This document shows, in pieces, positions 44,802 through 53,622 of a stretch of DNA of 64,000 nt. The position numbers and the translations under genes were made by a program. Below the pieces are notes generated by a model. It saw nothing but the letters and a program-made list of their open reading frames with translations, was not told the origin of the DNA and did not search any database. This DNA is from Candidatus Bathyarchaeota archaeon (lineage in GTDB: Archaea; Thermoproteota; Bathyarchaeia; 40CM-2-53-6): NCBI GenBank assembly GCA_005888735.1, contig VBBN01000006.1, positions 20,904 to 84,903 on the forward strand, in the 5' to 3' direction. Numbering within the stretch: the stretch's first letter is position 1; the number at the start of each line of letters is the position of its first letter.

Positions 44802-45572
44802 CTAGAACACTTTGTCTCTCGGGAAGACTTCCAATCCTGAGGGTCCGAACTGGTAGGGCCGGATCTGTGTGTCGTGGGGGATTCCCCGCATCTTTTCAAC
44901 CTGCACTGCTCGCACGACATTGCCCTCGTGCATAAGAGTGTGCAACAATACGACTCCGTGAGAGAGGAATTCCTCAAGCTGGAACCGACGATCCATTAGT
45001 GACGTCTTCAGCTCGCTAGTTACCAAAGACGTGCAACCCGAATCTGCAAGAGTATCAAAGAACGCCACAGTCGCTCTTCTCCTCTTCAACTCTTCAGAAT
45101 AGCGTAGCATTAGCGAGGTGACCGGGTCTAGGGCAACTCGTCGAATGTTTTCTCCCTCGATGACCTTTGAAATCGTTTTCAAGAGCTCCGGGAAACCAAC
45201 GCCTTCAGTCGTGGCTGAAGCGAACATTGGATGAGGTCCTTGCTCCTTGGGTCTTGCCCGTCGCAACTGGCTTGCATCCATGACTAGCAGTTTTCCTTTT
45301 TTCTCGAGGTCGTCCAAGTCCCAGTTGTACCCTTTCATATTCTGCTTGATGTGCTCTGGATGCTCGTCAAGCGTCACGTAGAGTCCTGCATCCCCGTGCA
45401 AGGCACCATTCGCGAGGTATTGCACCGCAAAAGTCGTCTTTCCAGATCCGGGACTTCCAACGATGAGAATGCATCTTCCCTCGGGGAATCCTCCTCCCAG
45501 AAGCTCATCAAGCCCTTTGATCCCTGTGGGAACTCTATCCAAGCGCTTTGCGCCAGCAATTTGACCGTACAC
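44802..45572 (-). CDS. KaiC-like ATPase
   Basis: A 256-residue single-domain KaiC ATPase. VPTGIKGLDELLGGGFPEG, Walker A GSPGSGKT, then RRVALDPVTSLML as Walker B and EKMRGIPHD near the C-terminus. GTG start. It is the closest relative within the window of the KaiC at 11208-12008. It is tail to tail with the membrane KaiC, 4 bases apart, which suggests the two act in one pathway. Confidence 0.9.
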   Translation of the reverse strand: MYGQIAGAKRLDRVPTGIKGLDELLGGGFPEGRCILIVGSPGSGKTTFAVQYLANGALHGDAGLYVTLDEHPEHIKQNMKGYNWDLDDLEKKGKLLVMDASQLRRARPKEQGPHPMFASATTEGVGFPELLKTISKVIEGENIRRVALDPVTSLMLRYSEELKRRRATVAFFDTLADSGCTSLVTSELKTSLMDRRFQLEEFLSHGVVLLHTLMHEGNVVRAVQVEKMRGIPHDTQIRPYQFGPSGLEVFPRDKVF

Positions 45573-45586
45573 TGTATAAAAACAGT
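45571..45586. promoter_or_regulatory. Inverted repeat abutting a KaiC start
   Basis: ACTGT-ATAAAA-ACAGT (45571-45586) begins inside the GTG start codon region of the KaiC gene at 44802-45572. The AT-rich centre resembles a TATA element but lies too close to the start to serve that gene. It may be an operator. The remaining 270 bases up to 45860 show no gene. Confidence 0.35.
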
Positions 45587-45860
45587 ATTTCGTCTCTGTA
45601 AATCGGCGTTCTATGTTTCTGGCTGAAGCCAGTTTATCACGCGTTATCGCATGGTTGTCCGTGGAGCGGAGAAGTCAAACTCTCTTCCAGTCGAATCTTG
45701 ACCAGTTTGCCAGAGGGGTTCTCTCGCGCCAGATTTTGGACGAAAGCAGTCGGGAGTCAGTCCTCGCGGAGGACACTTGCAAAATCATTCTATTCCCCGG
45801 TTCAGCTCCGAGGTTGCAGCCCGTCGCGAATGACCAACGCAATCCAAGAAATAGAGATGT

Positions 45861-46157
45861 TTAGAACACAATATTCTCCAGCCCGGGCCTTGTGAGAAGT
45901 GCGTAGACGAGCGAGATTCCTCCAGCGAACTCTGCTAGAGAAGTGAGTATTGTAGTATGGAATGGACCCGCGTCTATGCTTCTGAGCCGCAGCCCGCCGA
46001 AATAAGGGAGCGCAAGCGAAACGATTGCCACCGTTAGTGAGGCCCACATTGTCAGGGTCACAAAGTCTCTCGTTAGTGGTGCCGCAGCGTCAGATGCTTG
46101 ACCAAATGGAGTTATTAGTGGCTCGCGCTTCTTTGCAAGGTAGAAAGCAAACGACAC
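45861..46157 (-). CDS. Small membrane protein
   Basis: Unrecognised 98-residue membrane protein from GTG at 46157, with two clear transmembrane segments (FVTLTMWASLTVAIVSLALP; LTSLAEFAGGISLVYALL) and a hydrophobic N-terminus. The frame upstream of the GTG codes for more of the first helix (LYLLLILAVAV) back to a TGA at 46197, with no ATG, GTG or TTG. A CTG at 46178 would complete that helix. It directly follows the broken membrane gene at 46197-46551. Confidence 0.5.
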   Translation of the reverse strand: MSFAFYLAKKREPLITPFGQASDAAAPLTRDFVTLTMWASLTVAIVSLALPYFGGLRLRSIDAGPFHTTILTSLAEFAGGISLVYALLTRPGLENIVF

Positions 46158-46196
46158 AGCTACGGCTAGTATGAGCAGGAGATAGAGAACTTGACG

Positions 46197-46551
46197 TCAC
46201 AATTTCAACTGTGGAGCTGTGCTAGTTCCGGGCGGGCTCGCAGTCTTTCCAGGTAGCGCCAGGTGCCTTTCCCTGGTCAGATAGAGGTACAGCTTCATCG
46301 CGCGCAGCGATACTACGCCTCCAAAAAAGTACATGTACGCGAAACCCCAGGGGAATCGCGATCAGGGACACGAGTACAGTCAAGACTCATCCGAGCTCTA
46401 TTATGAACAGCCCTTTGTCTGCGATGTGCACAAACCTTCCTGGCAGCAATGGCAGGACATAGACGAGGACAGCCAGCGTTCCAACTAGGAAGAGCAGGTA
46501 CGTGGTTGCGACGTAGATAACGAGGCTGCGGGTGTTCGGTGTTGAGGGCAT
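46197..46551 (-). pseudogene. Broken small membrane protein gene
   Basis: From the ATG at 46551 the minus strand encodes a membrane protein (YLLFLVGTLAVLVYVLPLLPG, then HIADKGLFIIELG). It meets an in-frame TGA at 46387-46389, continues VLTVLVSLIAIP, then needs a frameshift near 46345 to go on as WGFAYMYFFGGVVSLRAMK and end in KL-stop at 46197. One stop plus one frameshift mark it as a pseudogene. Its intact form would be about 115 residues with three helices. Confidence 0.65.
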
Positions 46552-46644
46552 CTCCCGCTCAAAGGTTTCTTTTTTTCTGAGTTGATGCTATTTAGGAGGG
46601 TGGTTGCAGCATGTCCTACTAGGAGTTTCGGAGCGTCTGGTTAG

Positions 46645-47430
46645 GTGTCTGAGGAGACTGAAGCCGTTCTAAGACTGGTGCGGACAGTTCGGGACGGTGG
46701 CCGGGTCTCCATAAGGCGAATGGGAAGCTTCGTTAATGATGTGTTTCTTGTCAAGGTAGACAATGAGCGGTTCGTCGCGAAAAGGTATACGAACTGGGTT
46801 TCTTTGAAATGGGTGACGCTTAGCCTGTATGGGATTGGCAGCGTCCGTTTCTCGATCTCCGGGAGGAGAAGGATGGAGGCGGAGTATTACTTCAACGACC
46901 TGCTCTACCGTCGAGGCCTAGCAGTTCCAAAGATACTTGGTGCTGACACTCGGAATAGAATCGTGCTCTTCACACATGTCCTGGGCGACCAGCTGTCCAG
47001 CTTTCTCGGCTCCTTTGCTGGTTTCCCCCAGGCGGGCCAGAGGGAGAGAGATGCTGCCTACAACGCAGGGGTCCTGGTCGCAGGAGCTCATGAGCAGGAC
47101 GTCGCATTGGGAGACACGAAACCGGAGAACTTCATCGTGGACCGGAGGGGCAATGCTACCCTTGTCGACCTTGAACAGGGAAGGTTTAGGGGAGATGTCT
47201 CATGGGACGCCGCCGAGTTTCTCTACTACTCCGGCCATTACTGGCTCACGTACAGCCGGGACTTGGCCAACTTCGTTGACTCGTTCATCAAGGGGTATTC
47301 GGAGCATGGGGAAAGCCGTGTATTAAAGTCGGCCGCGTCACCCAAGTATATCCGAGTCTTCTCCATCTGGACTCCACCTTTGATAATCAACAGTATTCGG
47401 AAAAAACTTTTGAGCTCCACCGCATCCTAG
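46645..47430 (+). CDS. Kinase-like protein (RIO/LPS-kinase fold)
   Basis: A 261-residue protein with a GTG start. The N-lobe contains FVAKRY as the probable ATP-binding lysine strand. The catalytic loop reads GDTKPENFIVD (H/G-D-x-K-x-x-N), and the metal-binding aspartate is in LVDLEQGRFRGD. This pattern fits small protein-kinase-like enzymes such as bacterial lipopolysaccharide kinases or Bud32-like proteins. The HGD histidine is replaced, and the substrate is unknown. It is isolated, without operon partners. Confidence 0.7.
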   Translation: MSEETEAVLRLVRTVRDGGRVSIRRMGSFVNDVFLVKVDNERFVAKRYTNWVSLKWVTLSLYGIGSVRFSISGRRRMEAEYYFNDLLYRRGLAVPKILGADTRNRIVLFTHVLGDQLSSFLGSFAGFPQAGQRERDAAYNAGVLVAGAHEQDVALGDTKPENFIVDRRGNATLVDLEQGRFRGDVSWDAAEFLYYSGHYWLTYSRDLANFVDSFIKGYSEHGESRVLKSAASPKYIRVFSIWTPPLIINSIRKKLLSSTAS

Positions 47431-47600
47431 CCAAAGCTACAGTGAACCATGTCCTTAGCCTGAAATCGCATAAAACCAGCCCTGAATCGCAATCTGTCAA
47501 CGACTATCAACGGTCGCCCTGACGGCCCGAACGAAAATGCGAACGATGCTCATCATCCCAAAGCTCCAGACTCGCCCGCAACAAGCCCCTGTCCTCGGAA

Positions 47601-47680
47601 CTCGCCCATTCTCCCGGCCAGAAGAAAACGACCCCGAAAAAAACGACCAGGTACGGACCCTGGCCGTTTGAGACGTGAAA
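47601..47680 (-). repeat. Hairpin-U7 intergenic repeat, copy 1 (3' of thermosome)
   Basis: On the minus strand: AAACGGCCAGG-loop-CCTGGTCGTTT followed by T7, then CGGGGTCGTTTTC and GAGAATGGGCGAG. It lies just after the thermosome stop and can act as its terminator (11 pairs including one G.U). Copy 2 is at 53340-53419 on the plus strand with roughly 88 percent identity over 80 bases. The rest of 47431-47600 holds no gene. Confidence 0.7.
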
Positions 47681-47695
47681 CTGGTCTATGACGGT

Positions 47696-49324
47696 TTAGA
47701 AGTCTTCGTCCCCGCCACCCGGCGGTTTGAAATCCTTCCCGCCGCCCGCCCCAGCACCCTTGTCCACGCCCTTCGAAGCGATAACATCGTCGATGCGGAG
47801 AATCATAGAAGCCGCCTCGCTAGCCGACTTTACAACCTGCTGCTTGACCCGCAAGGGCTCAAGAACGTTCAACTTCCGCATATCGCTCACCTTCCCAGTG
47901 AACACGTCGACCCCAAACCATGGCGTCCCGGCTTTCTCATGCTTGGATCTTAACTCCACCAGCACGTCAATAGGGTCCAACCCCGCGTTCTCCGCCAGCG
48001 TGGTCGGAACAGCCTCTAACGCGTCAGCGAACGCTTCAATAGCCAGCTGCTCCCGACCGCCAACCTTGACCGCGTACTCCCGCAACCGCTTCGCCAACTC
48101 CGCCTCAGGAGCACCGCCACCAGCCACAATCTTTCCATCCTCCAGCGCGTTCCGGACCACGCATAACGCATCATGCAGAGACCGGTCAGCCTTCACGATA
48201 GTTACGGCCTTCGGGTTCTTCGCATCGCGAACGTAGACCAGTTTATCGTCACCAATCTTCACCTCCTCAACCAGCTTCGCAATACCTAGCGCATCCTTCG
48301 AGAGCTCCTTGACACTCCCAACTATCCTGGCACCTGTAGCCTTCGACAGTTTCTCCATATCACCGCTGCTGACATTCTTTATTGTTGCAATGCTCTTCTT
48401 TGCCAGGTAGTGCAGGGCCACGTCGTCCACCCCTTTCTCGCAAAAGAGAACATTGGCGCCAGTTTTTTCAACATCCTCTACCATGCCACTCAGCATTTTT
48501 TCCTCCTCTTCTATGAATAGCCGCATCTGGTCAGGGTTATTGATATTGATCTTCGCGTCGAACTCCGTCTTTTCGATCTCAAGCTTGGCGTTCAAAAGCG
48601 CGATCTTCGCGTTCTCGATCTGTTTCGGCATCTGAGCATGCGACAGTTCCTTGTCGACGACGATCCCTTTCACTAGCTCTGTCTCCTCCAGGCCCCGCCC
48701 GTGCTTCTTGAGAATCTTGATGAGGTCAATGTCCGCCTTGATCTTGCCATCGACATCTTCAGCTATCTGCTTAACGGCTTTCACTGCGATGTCCGCGAAC
48801 TTTTCCTTTGCAGTGGCAATTCCCTTACTATACATCGAAGTTATGGCGACCTGTCGGAGCACCGCATCATCCTTTTCCGAAATAGGAATGGCAAGCTTGT
48901 CCAGAATCTCAATAGCCTTTTCTGCCGCCTTCTTGTAACCATCCACAATGACAGTCGGGTGGACGTCCTTGTCCAGAAGTTTCTCTGCGCGCTCTAAGAG
49001 TTCTCCGGACAACAACACAGCGGTAGTCGTCCCATCTCCAACCTCATTATCCTGTGTCTTGGAGACCTCAACGAGCATCTTGGCAGCCGGGTGTTGGACA
49101 TCAAGTTCTTTCATGATTGTTGCTCCATCGTTAGTGATGGTTACATCCCCTATTGTGCTGACGAGCATCTTGTCCATTCCCCTAGGTCCAAGGGTTGACC
49201 GAACAGTCTCGGCAACGATCTTAGCTGCCGTTATGTTGTTCCTCTGCGCATCCTTGCCTGTAGTTCTTCCAGTTCCCTCTTTGAGGATAAGAACAGGTAC
49301 TCCACCAGCTCCGCCTACTGACAT
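47696..49324 (-). CDS. thsA: Thermosome subunit (group II chaperonin)
   Basis: Subunit of the archaeal CCT-like chaperonin. ATP-site motifs: RSTLGPRGMDKMLV, TNDGATI, VGDGTTTAVLL, and GGGAPEAELA in the C-terminal equatorial domain. 542 residues from the ATG at 49324; a GTG four codons upstream is in frame but the ATG gives the family N-terminus MSVGGAGGVPVLI. The C-terminus is Gly/Lys/Asp-rich rather than the usual GGM repeat. Substrates arrive from prefoldin, whose beta subunit is encoded at 20809. Confidence 0.96.
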   Translation of the reverse strand: MSVGGAGGVPVLILKEGTGRTTGKDAQRNNITAAKIVAETVRSTLGPRGMDKMLVSTIGDVTITNDGATIMKELDVQHPAAKMLVEVSKTQDNEVGDGTTTAVLLSGELLERAEKLLDKDVHPTVIVDGYKKAAEKAIEILDKLAIPISEKDDAVLRQVAITSMYSKGIATAKEKFADIAVKAVKQIAEDVDGKIKADIDLIKILKKHGRGLEETELVKGIVVDKELSHAQMPKQIENAKIALLNAKLEIEKTEFDAKININNPDQMRLFIEEEEKMLSGMVEDVEKTGANVLFCEKGVDDVALHYLAKKSIATIKNVSSGDMEKLSKATGARIVGSVKELSKDALGIAKLVEEVKIGDDKLVYVRDAKNPKAVTIVKADRSLHDALCVVRNALEDGKIVAGGGAPEAELAKRLREYAVKVGGREQLAIEAFADALEAVPTTLAENAGLDPIDVLVELRSKHEKAGTPWFGVDVFTGKVSDMRKLNVLEPLRVKQQVVKSASEAASMILRIDDVIASKGVDKGAGAGGGKDFKPPGGGDEDF

Positions 49325-49438
49325 TGTCTCAAACACACCTTTGATACGGAAATTGCTCCGAAAAAAAGGGAGAAAAACCCGATTCTTAAGGTTTACCCGA
49401 GTCAGTTCTGTTAACTCATCGTCGGGTGCCTCTCTAAC

Positions 49439-50628
49439 GTATACGGTAAGGTTTTGGCTCTTGTCGTTCGTTTGTTAGCTCTCAAGTCTGTCTGGCAACA
49501 CTATGCTCCAACACGGGAAGGGCTAGGATTACTGGAAGTGTTTAGGAAGATGGTCAACGAGTCCATACGAGCTGGTCTAGCTAACGACGCGTCTTCGCTG
49601 AGAAAACTCCCACTCCTCTCCTAGAACCAGCTCGCCCACTACGAATACTAGCAGCTAGGAAAAAGTCTCTCAGGAGGAGGATTTCCCACCAGAGAGCCCT
49701 ATACTGTCAGACAGCAGCTCGTATCATGCTACGGCTTCAAGACGAAGAAACGGAGGACTAGAGATTCCGATCGCGAGAGGGAAACGTCTCAGCATACCCC
49801 TAACCAAGCACACGCTAAACGTCATCTCTCAACCAGGAGTCACTGTCCGTTCCTTCACCCTCACCCGGAACAAGTTGAGCCTCTGCATCAGCCGAGACGT
49901 TGCGCCAATAGAGTGCGCCTCCACGAATCGGAGTGGATCGTAATCTTCGTAATCTCGCGGTTGGAAACGAGCAGGGGACACGTCACTACGACCTCTCGAG
50001 GACTGTGCGCATAGCCAGTACTACAATACGCATAGTCGCATCTTTCAAACGAGACGATTCTAGGATAAGAACGGGTATAGCTTCGAAGTATGGAATGCGT
50101 AGAACCTCTAGGACCGGTCATCTACTCCACGCCACCACGAAGACAATTGTGGCAGCAGCGGTCCAGCGGAGAGAAGCAATAGTATTGGAGGATATCCAGG
50201 GCATACGTGCTCTCTACCGTAAGGGTAACCGTCAGGGTAGAAAGTATCGGGGTAGGATGAACGGCTGGAGCTTCAGTGAAGCCCAGCGACAGTTAGAGTA
50301 TAAAGCCAAATGGACTGGTCTTCCAGTCATCCGTCTATCTAGGCGTGAGACCAGAGGTTCCAGCATGACCTGTCCGAGACGCGGGGAGAGACTCCAATCG
50401 GACAAGAGACTGACCCGCAAGCTCTGGTGTAACAAGTGTAGAATAGTAATGGACCGGGACAGGGTGGCGGCTGTTAACCTGGCCTGGCGGAGGCGGTTGA
50501 GGTTCGACCGTTCACGGGCCCATGAGGGGCCGCAAGGCGGAGCAGTTGAAGCAGTGAAGGGGAATCCGACGCCTACGGTAATCCCCGGAGTCGATGCCCC
50601 GAAGCTAACTCAACCAACCAAGAGTTAA
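49439..50628 (+). pseudogene. tnpB: TnpB (RuvC-like RNA-guided nuclease) pseudogene
   Basis: The intact C-terminal frame from 49933 gives 231 residues: DRNLRNLAVG (RuvC-I), IVLEDIQGIR (RuvC-II, Glu86), DRDRVAAVNLAWR (RuvC-III). The zinc ribbon is damaged: CPRRG replaces CPxCG. Upstream, pieces of the N-terminus occur in other frames with stops: LLEVFRKMVNESIRAGL at about 49530-49590, then IPIARGKRLSIPLTKHTLNV at about 49765-49830, and TLTRNKLSLCISRDV up to 49900. At least two frameshifts and several stops make it inactive as it stands. Confidence 0.85.
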
Positions 50629-50635
50629 CAGAACC
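50492..50635 (+). ncRNA. Candidate omega-RNA region at tnpB right end
   Basis: The last 144 bases of the element overlap the tnpB 3' end and are shared with the tnpB-less remnant at 38979-39131. TnpB nucleases use an RNA transcribed from the element's right end as guide scaffold, and the guide is read from the flank beyond the end. Conservation of this stretch without the protein fits such an RNA. Guide would begin after GTTAACAGAACCC. Confidence 0.4.
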
Positions 50636-50785
50636 CCCGAGTCCGAGCCATGGAGAAAGGCGGAGAGCTTGATATCCGCGGGGGCTCGCGTTCCATAGTC
50701 CTCTTCCTTCGGCGTCGGTTGAAACCCTCAGCAACGTTTACTGGTATCGCTTCCTTCTTCTTGTCAGAGACGGGGCCCATATTCC

Positions 50786-51217
50786 ATGAGTTCATCCGAG
50801 AACCCGATGGCCTACCTTCTGGAGTTCGGGTTGCGCAAGGTGGAGCGAGAGAGGCCTGAGCTGTCGAGCGATGGGCAGTACCAAGCGCTGAAGGATCAGC
50901 TGATGAGAGATGCTGACGGACACTTTCAAGAAATCCAGGCTACCTACGCCACCGTTCTAAAGACCCGCTGCACTTGCGGTGGCCAGCTCGAGCCAAAGGA
51001 TCACGAATTCGGTAGGGCAGGAGACACAATCTACGACAGCGTAATTGCGAAGTGCAAGGCCTGCGGTTCCGCACAGGAGTTCCAGTTCCCTAAAGACGGT
51101 TTCATATCCGAGGCCCGATCAGCAATGGCTCTGCGTGACTATCTCAAACAGAGTTACGGAATAGACTATGCTGACATAATCATGGGCGAGTTGCAGGCAC
51201 GACAGCATGGTGCCTAA
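50786..51217 (+). CDS. Zinc-ribbon protein of unknown function
   Basis: Unrecognised 143-residue protein with an ATG start. An N-terminal helical half (YLLEFGLRKVERERPELSSD) is followed by a zinc-binding segment with CTCGGQLEP and CKACGSAQEF, giving a CxC...CxxC set of ligands. The C-terminal helix ends in GELQARQHGA. It overlaps by four bases, tail to tail, the coiled-coil protein gene that follows. Confidence 0.6.
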   Translation: MSSSENPMAYLLEFGLRKVERERPELSSDGQYQALKDQLMRDADGHFQEIQATYATVLKTRCTCGGQLEPKDHEFGRAGDTIYDSVIAKCKACGSAQEFQFPKDGFISEARSAMALRDYLKQSYGIDYADIIMGELQARQHGA

Positions 51218-51789
51218 GGCATCGCCCGTGAAGTACCAATTGTCTTCTCATACATTCTACGGAAGGTCCAACGGACCTTGTCTTTAATCTCGTTTAGCCG
51301 TCTTGGGTCCCCAAAGTTCCTGATTCGAAGCTCTTTCAGGATTCCTGCTTCGTGGTCGATTGTGTAGGACATTACTCTCTCCGGCTGGACTTCGTGCTTC
51401 CTGGCCGATTCTTCATCGCTCTTCCGCATAGGTTCAAGGACTTTCTCGACTAGAAAACTTCGGAACGGGGGTGAGCTCACGTCGAACCTGACATCGCTGG
51501 CTGGCGCAATTATCAAGTCCTGCCCTTCCACCGCTAGCTTGGCCAATTGCACGCCGCTCATCGTGCTAATGACTTGTCCAATCGCCTCTCTTGCTCCCTT
51601 CGAGACCATCCCTTCGAGTGACTGGGAGACATCAACTCGTCTATAGCTTCTTTCGGCGAGGAGGTTGTCAACGGTCTCGAGAAACGACTTCAGGGTTCGA
51701 ATCTCACTCTCGTGTTCCGTTACTCTCTTTTCCAAGTAAGCCTTCAGCTCGGCAAGCTTCTTGATTCCCTGGTCTGGTGGCTCGGGCAT
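51214..51789 (-). CDS. Coiled-coil protein of unknown function
   Basis: Unrecognised, 191 residues from the ATG at 51789 (the frame is open further but that part is antisense to asnS). Residues 1-60 form a coiled coil (KLAELKAYLEKRVTEHESEI; RTLKSFLETVDNLL), and the rest is an alpha/beta domain (VQLAKLAVEGQDLIIAPASD; RRLNEIKDKVRWTFRRMYEK). It is divergent from asnS with about 78 bases between starts. The pattern recalls conserved TACK-specific proteins without assigned function. Confidence 0.6.
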   Translation of the reverse strand: MPEPPDQGIKKLAELKAYLEKRVTEHESEIRTLKSFLETVDNLLAERSYRRVDVSQSLEGMVSKGAREAIGQVISTMSGVQLAKLAVEGQDLIIAPASDVRFDVSSPPFRSFLVEKVLEPMRKSDEESARKHEVQPERVMSYTIDHEAGILKELRIRNFGDPRRLNEIKDKVRWTFRRMYEKTIGTSRAMP

Positions 51790-51867
51790 TTTGCTCGAGT
51801 CTTCTCGGAATAGCCTCGGATTTTTAAATGATGCACGGCCCTGAGGCTTCTGCTGGAGAGCGGGGCC

Positions 51868-53144
51868 TTGGCTAGCATAACTAGGGTCAGAGAGGTGTTG
51901 GATGGAGGACTGGACGGTAAGCGGGTCACAGTGCGGGGCTGGTTGCAAAACAAACGATCTAGTGGCGGGTTGCAATTTCTGCTTGTCCGTGACGGAACAG
52001 GGGTTCTTCAATCGACTCTTAGAAAGGAGGCTGTACCCAGCGAGGTCTTTGAAAATTTCCTGATTGCCGGAGTCGAATCAACGGTAGAGCTATCTGGGCA
52101 GATCAAGAGGGACGCCCGTGCCCCAGGAGGTTGGGAGCTGCAGGCTGATCAGGGCAAAGTGATCCAGGCTGCCCTGGAGGAGTTTCCGATTGCGAAAAAG
52201 TTTCATGGTCCGGAATTTCTCCTGGACAACCGCCACCTTTACGTTCGAAGTGATAAGCTTCAGGCCGTTCTGAGAATCAGGGCCCGGCTGCTCTCGGCTG
52301 CCAGAGCCTGGTTCGAACAGCACGGGTACACCGAGGTGCATGTTCCCTCGTTGACCGCGGCCGCCGTTGAGGGCGGGGCGACACTGTTCGAGGTGAAGTA
52401 TTTCGAAGAGAGGGCCTACTTGACCCAGAGCTGGCAGTTGTACGCGGAAGCGCTGATCCCGAGCGTTGGCCACATTTACACTGTTGCGCGAGGCGTCATC
52501 TAACCGAGTACTGGCATCTTGAGGCTGAGGCTCCCTGGTGCGACCTGGACTGTATCATGAAGGTCGAAGAGGAACTTCTCACACACATTGTAGCGAGGCT
52601 GCTTGAGACCTCGAGGGAAGAGTTGAAACTGTTCGGCCGAGACCCTAAGGATTTGCAAAAGGTGCGGCCGCCTTTCGACAGACTAACCTACGACGATGCG
52701 TTTAAGATGATTGGCGAGGAAAAGTCTGGAATAGAGTGGGGCGATGACTTGGGGTACGAGCAGGAGAAGATGTTGACTGAGAAGTTCGATCGGCCCTTCT
52801 TTGTGACTCACTATCCTAAGAAGGCGAAGGCGTTCTATCATAAGCCGGACCCTGTTAGGCCAGAAGTGACTTTGTCTGTGGATTTGTTAGCGCCTGAGGG
52901 ATATGGTGAGATTACTGGTGGCGGGCAGAGGATTGAGGACTATGGCGAGTTGTTGAGGCGGATTCGGGAAGAGGGTTTGGACCCGAAAGCGTATGGGTGG
53001 TATTTGGATCTGCGCAAGTTTGGGAGTGTTCCTCACGCGGGTTTCGGACTTGGAGTGGAGAGGGTGGTGTCTTGGGTCTGTAAGCTAGACCACATCAGGG
53101 ATGCGATTGCGTTTCCACGGCTCATCAACAGAATCTACCCTTGA
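51868..53144 (+). pseudogene. asnS: Asparaginyl-tRNA synthetase broken at motif 2
   Basis: Class IIb synthetase of the AsnRS type. The anticodon-binding OB fold (GKRVTVRGWLQNKRSSGGLQ) and catalytic core up to GHIYTVA are in the first frame. After the junction near 52489 the frame changes and resumes as RRHLTEYWHLEAEAPWCDLD, continuing to motif 3 (FGLGVERVVSWV) at the end. The motif 2 segment with F-R-x-E is missing; about 28 bases appear deleted. Without it the enzyme cannot bind ATP. Start TTG. Possibly Asn-tRNA is made by amidation instead; an assembly error is the alternative. Confidence 0.85.
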
Positions 53145-53339
53145 CTGCGCCTTGCGAGTTTCTTAGACGATAGACGAGAGTTGTTGCCCTAACGATTGGT
53201 TTGTTCGGGGTCGTGCCTCATTTCGTTCGGGCTCGCTGTCTGGAGATTAGGCACGCCCCGGGCCCCATTAAGAATGTTTGAAATTTTCTCTATGATTTCT
53301 GGCCCGTCTTCTGGTGGAAGGGAGTCTTGGACTCGGGTC

Positions 53340-53419
53340 TTTTGCGTCTCGAACGGCCGCGTCCGTACCCGGTCGTTTTTTTCGGGGTCGTTTTCTGTCT
53401 GCCGGGGAGAATGGGCGAG
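53340..53419 (+). repeat. Hairpin-U7 intergenic repeat, copy 2 (3' of asnS)
   Basis: GTCTCGAACGGCC, GTCCGTACCCGGTCG, T7, CGGGGTCGTTTTCT and GAGAATGGGCGAG repeat the minus-strand sequence at 47680-47601. The stem here is less perfect. It lies downstream of asnS on the same strand, as copy 1 lies downstream of the thermosome gene. The surrounding gap 53145-53622 has no supported gene; scattered pieces (GATTCAGGGC, GCGATTTC) also recur near copy 1. Confidence 0.7.
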
Positions 53420-53622
53420 TCTGGGCTGATAAAGCGTCGAACAGACGATTGTTCAGTGCTAATTATCCCATGTTCGTCTGCAATTCAAACGGGGGATTAG
53501 TGTGGCCATTCATGACAGCTGATACATCACGATTCAGGGCCCATTCTGGGCGATTTCTGCCTTCAGTTCCACTCTTGGGTTTTCCTTGGCTTTGGGAGGC
53601 GATCGCGGAGACGATGTCTATG

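Larger units (their letters stand above)
49404..50635 (+). mobile_element. tnpB-type insertion element with inverted termini
   Basis: A 1.23 kb element bounded by TTCTGTTAACTC (49406-49417) and GAGTTAACAGAA (50622-50633), a perfect 12-base inverted repeat. It carries a degraded tnpB and no tnpA. IS200/IS605 elements normally have subterminal hairpins rather than terminal inverted repeats, so the termini are unusual. It is inserted 80 bases upstream of the thermosome start. A deleted relative lies at 38775-39131. Confidence 0.75.

Noticed and set aside
45613..45864. 83-residue plus-strand ORF between KaiC and the small membrane gene
   Set aside because: No domain, no conserved start context; likely chance in a promoter region.
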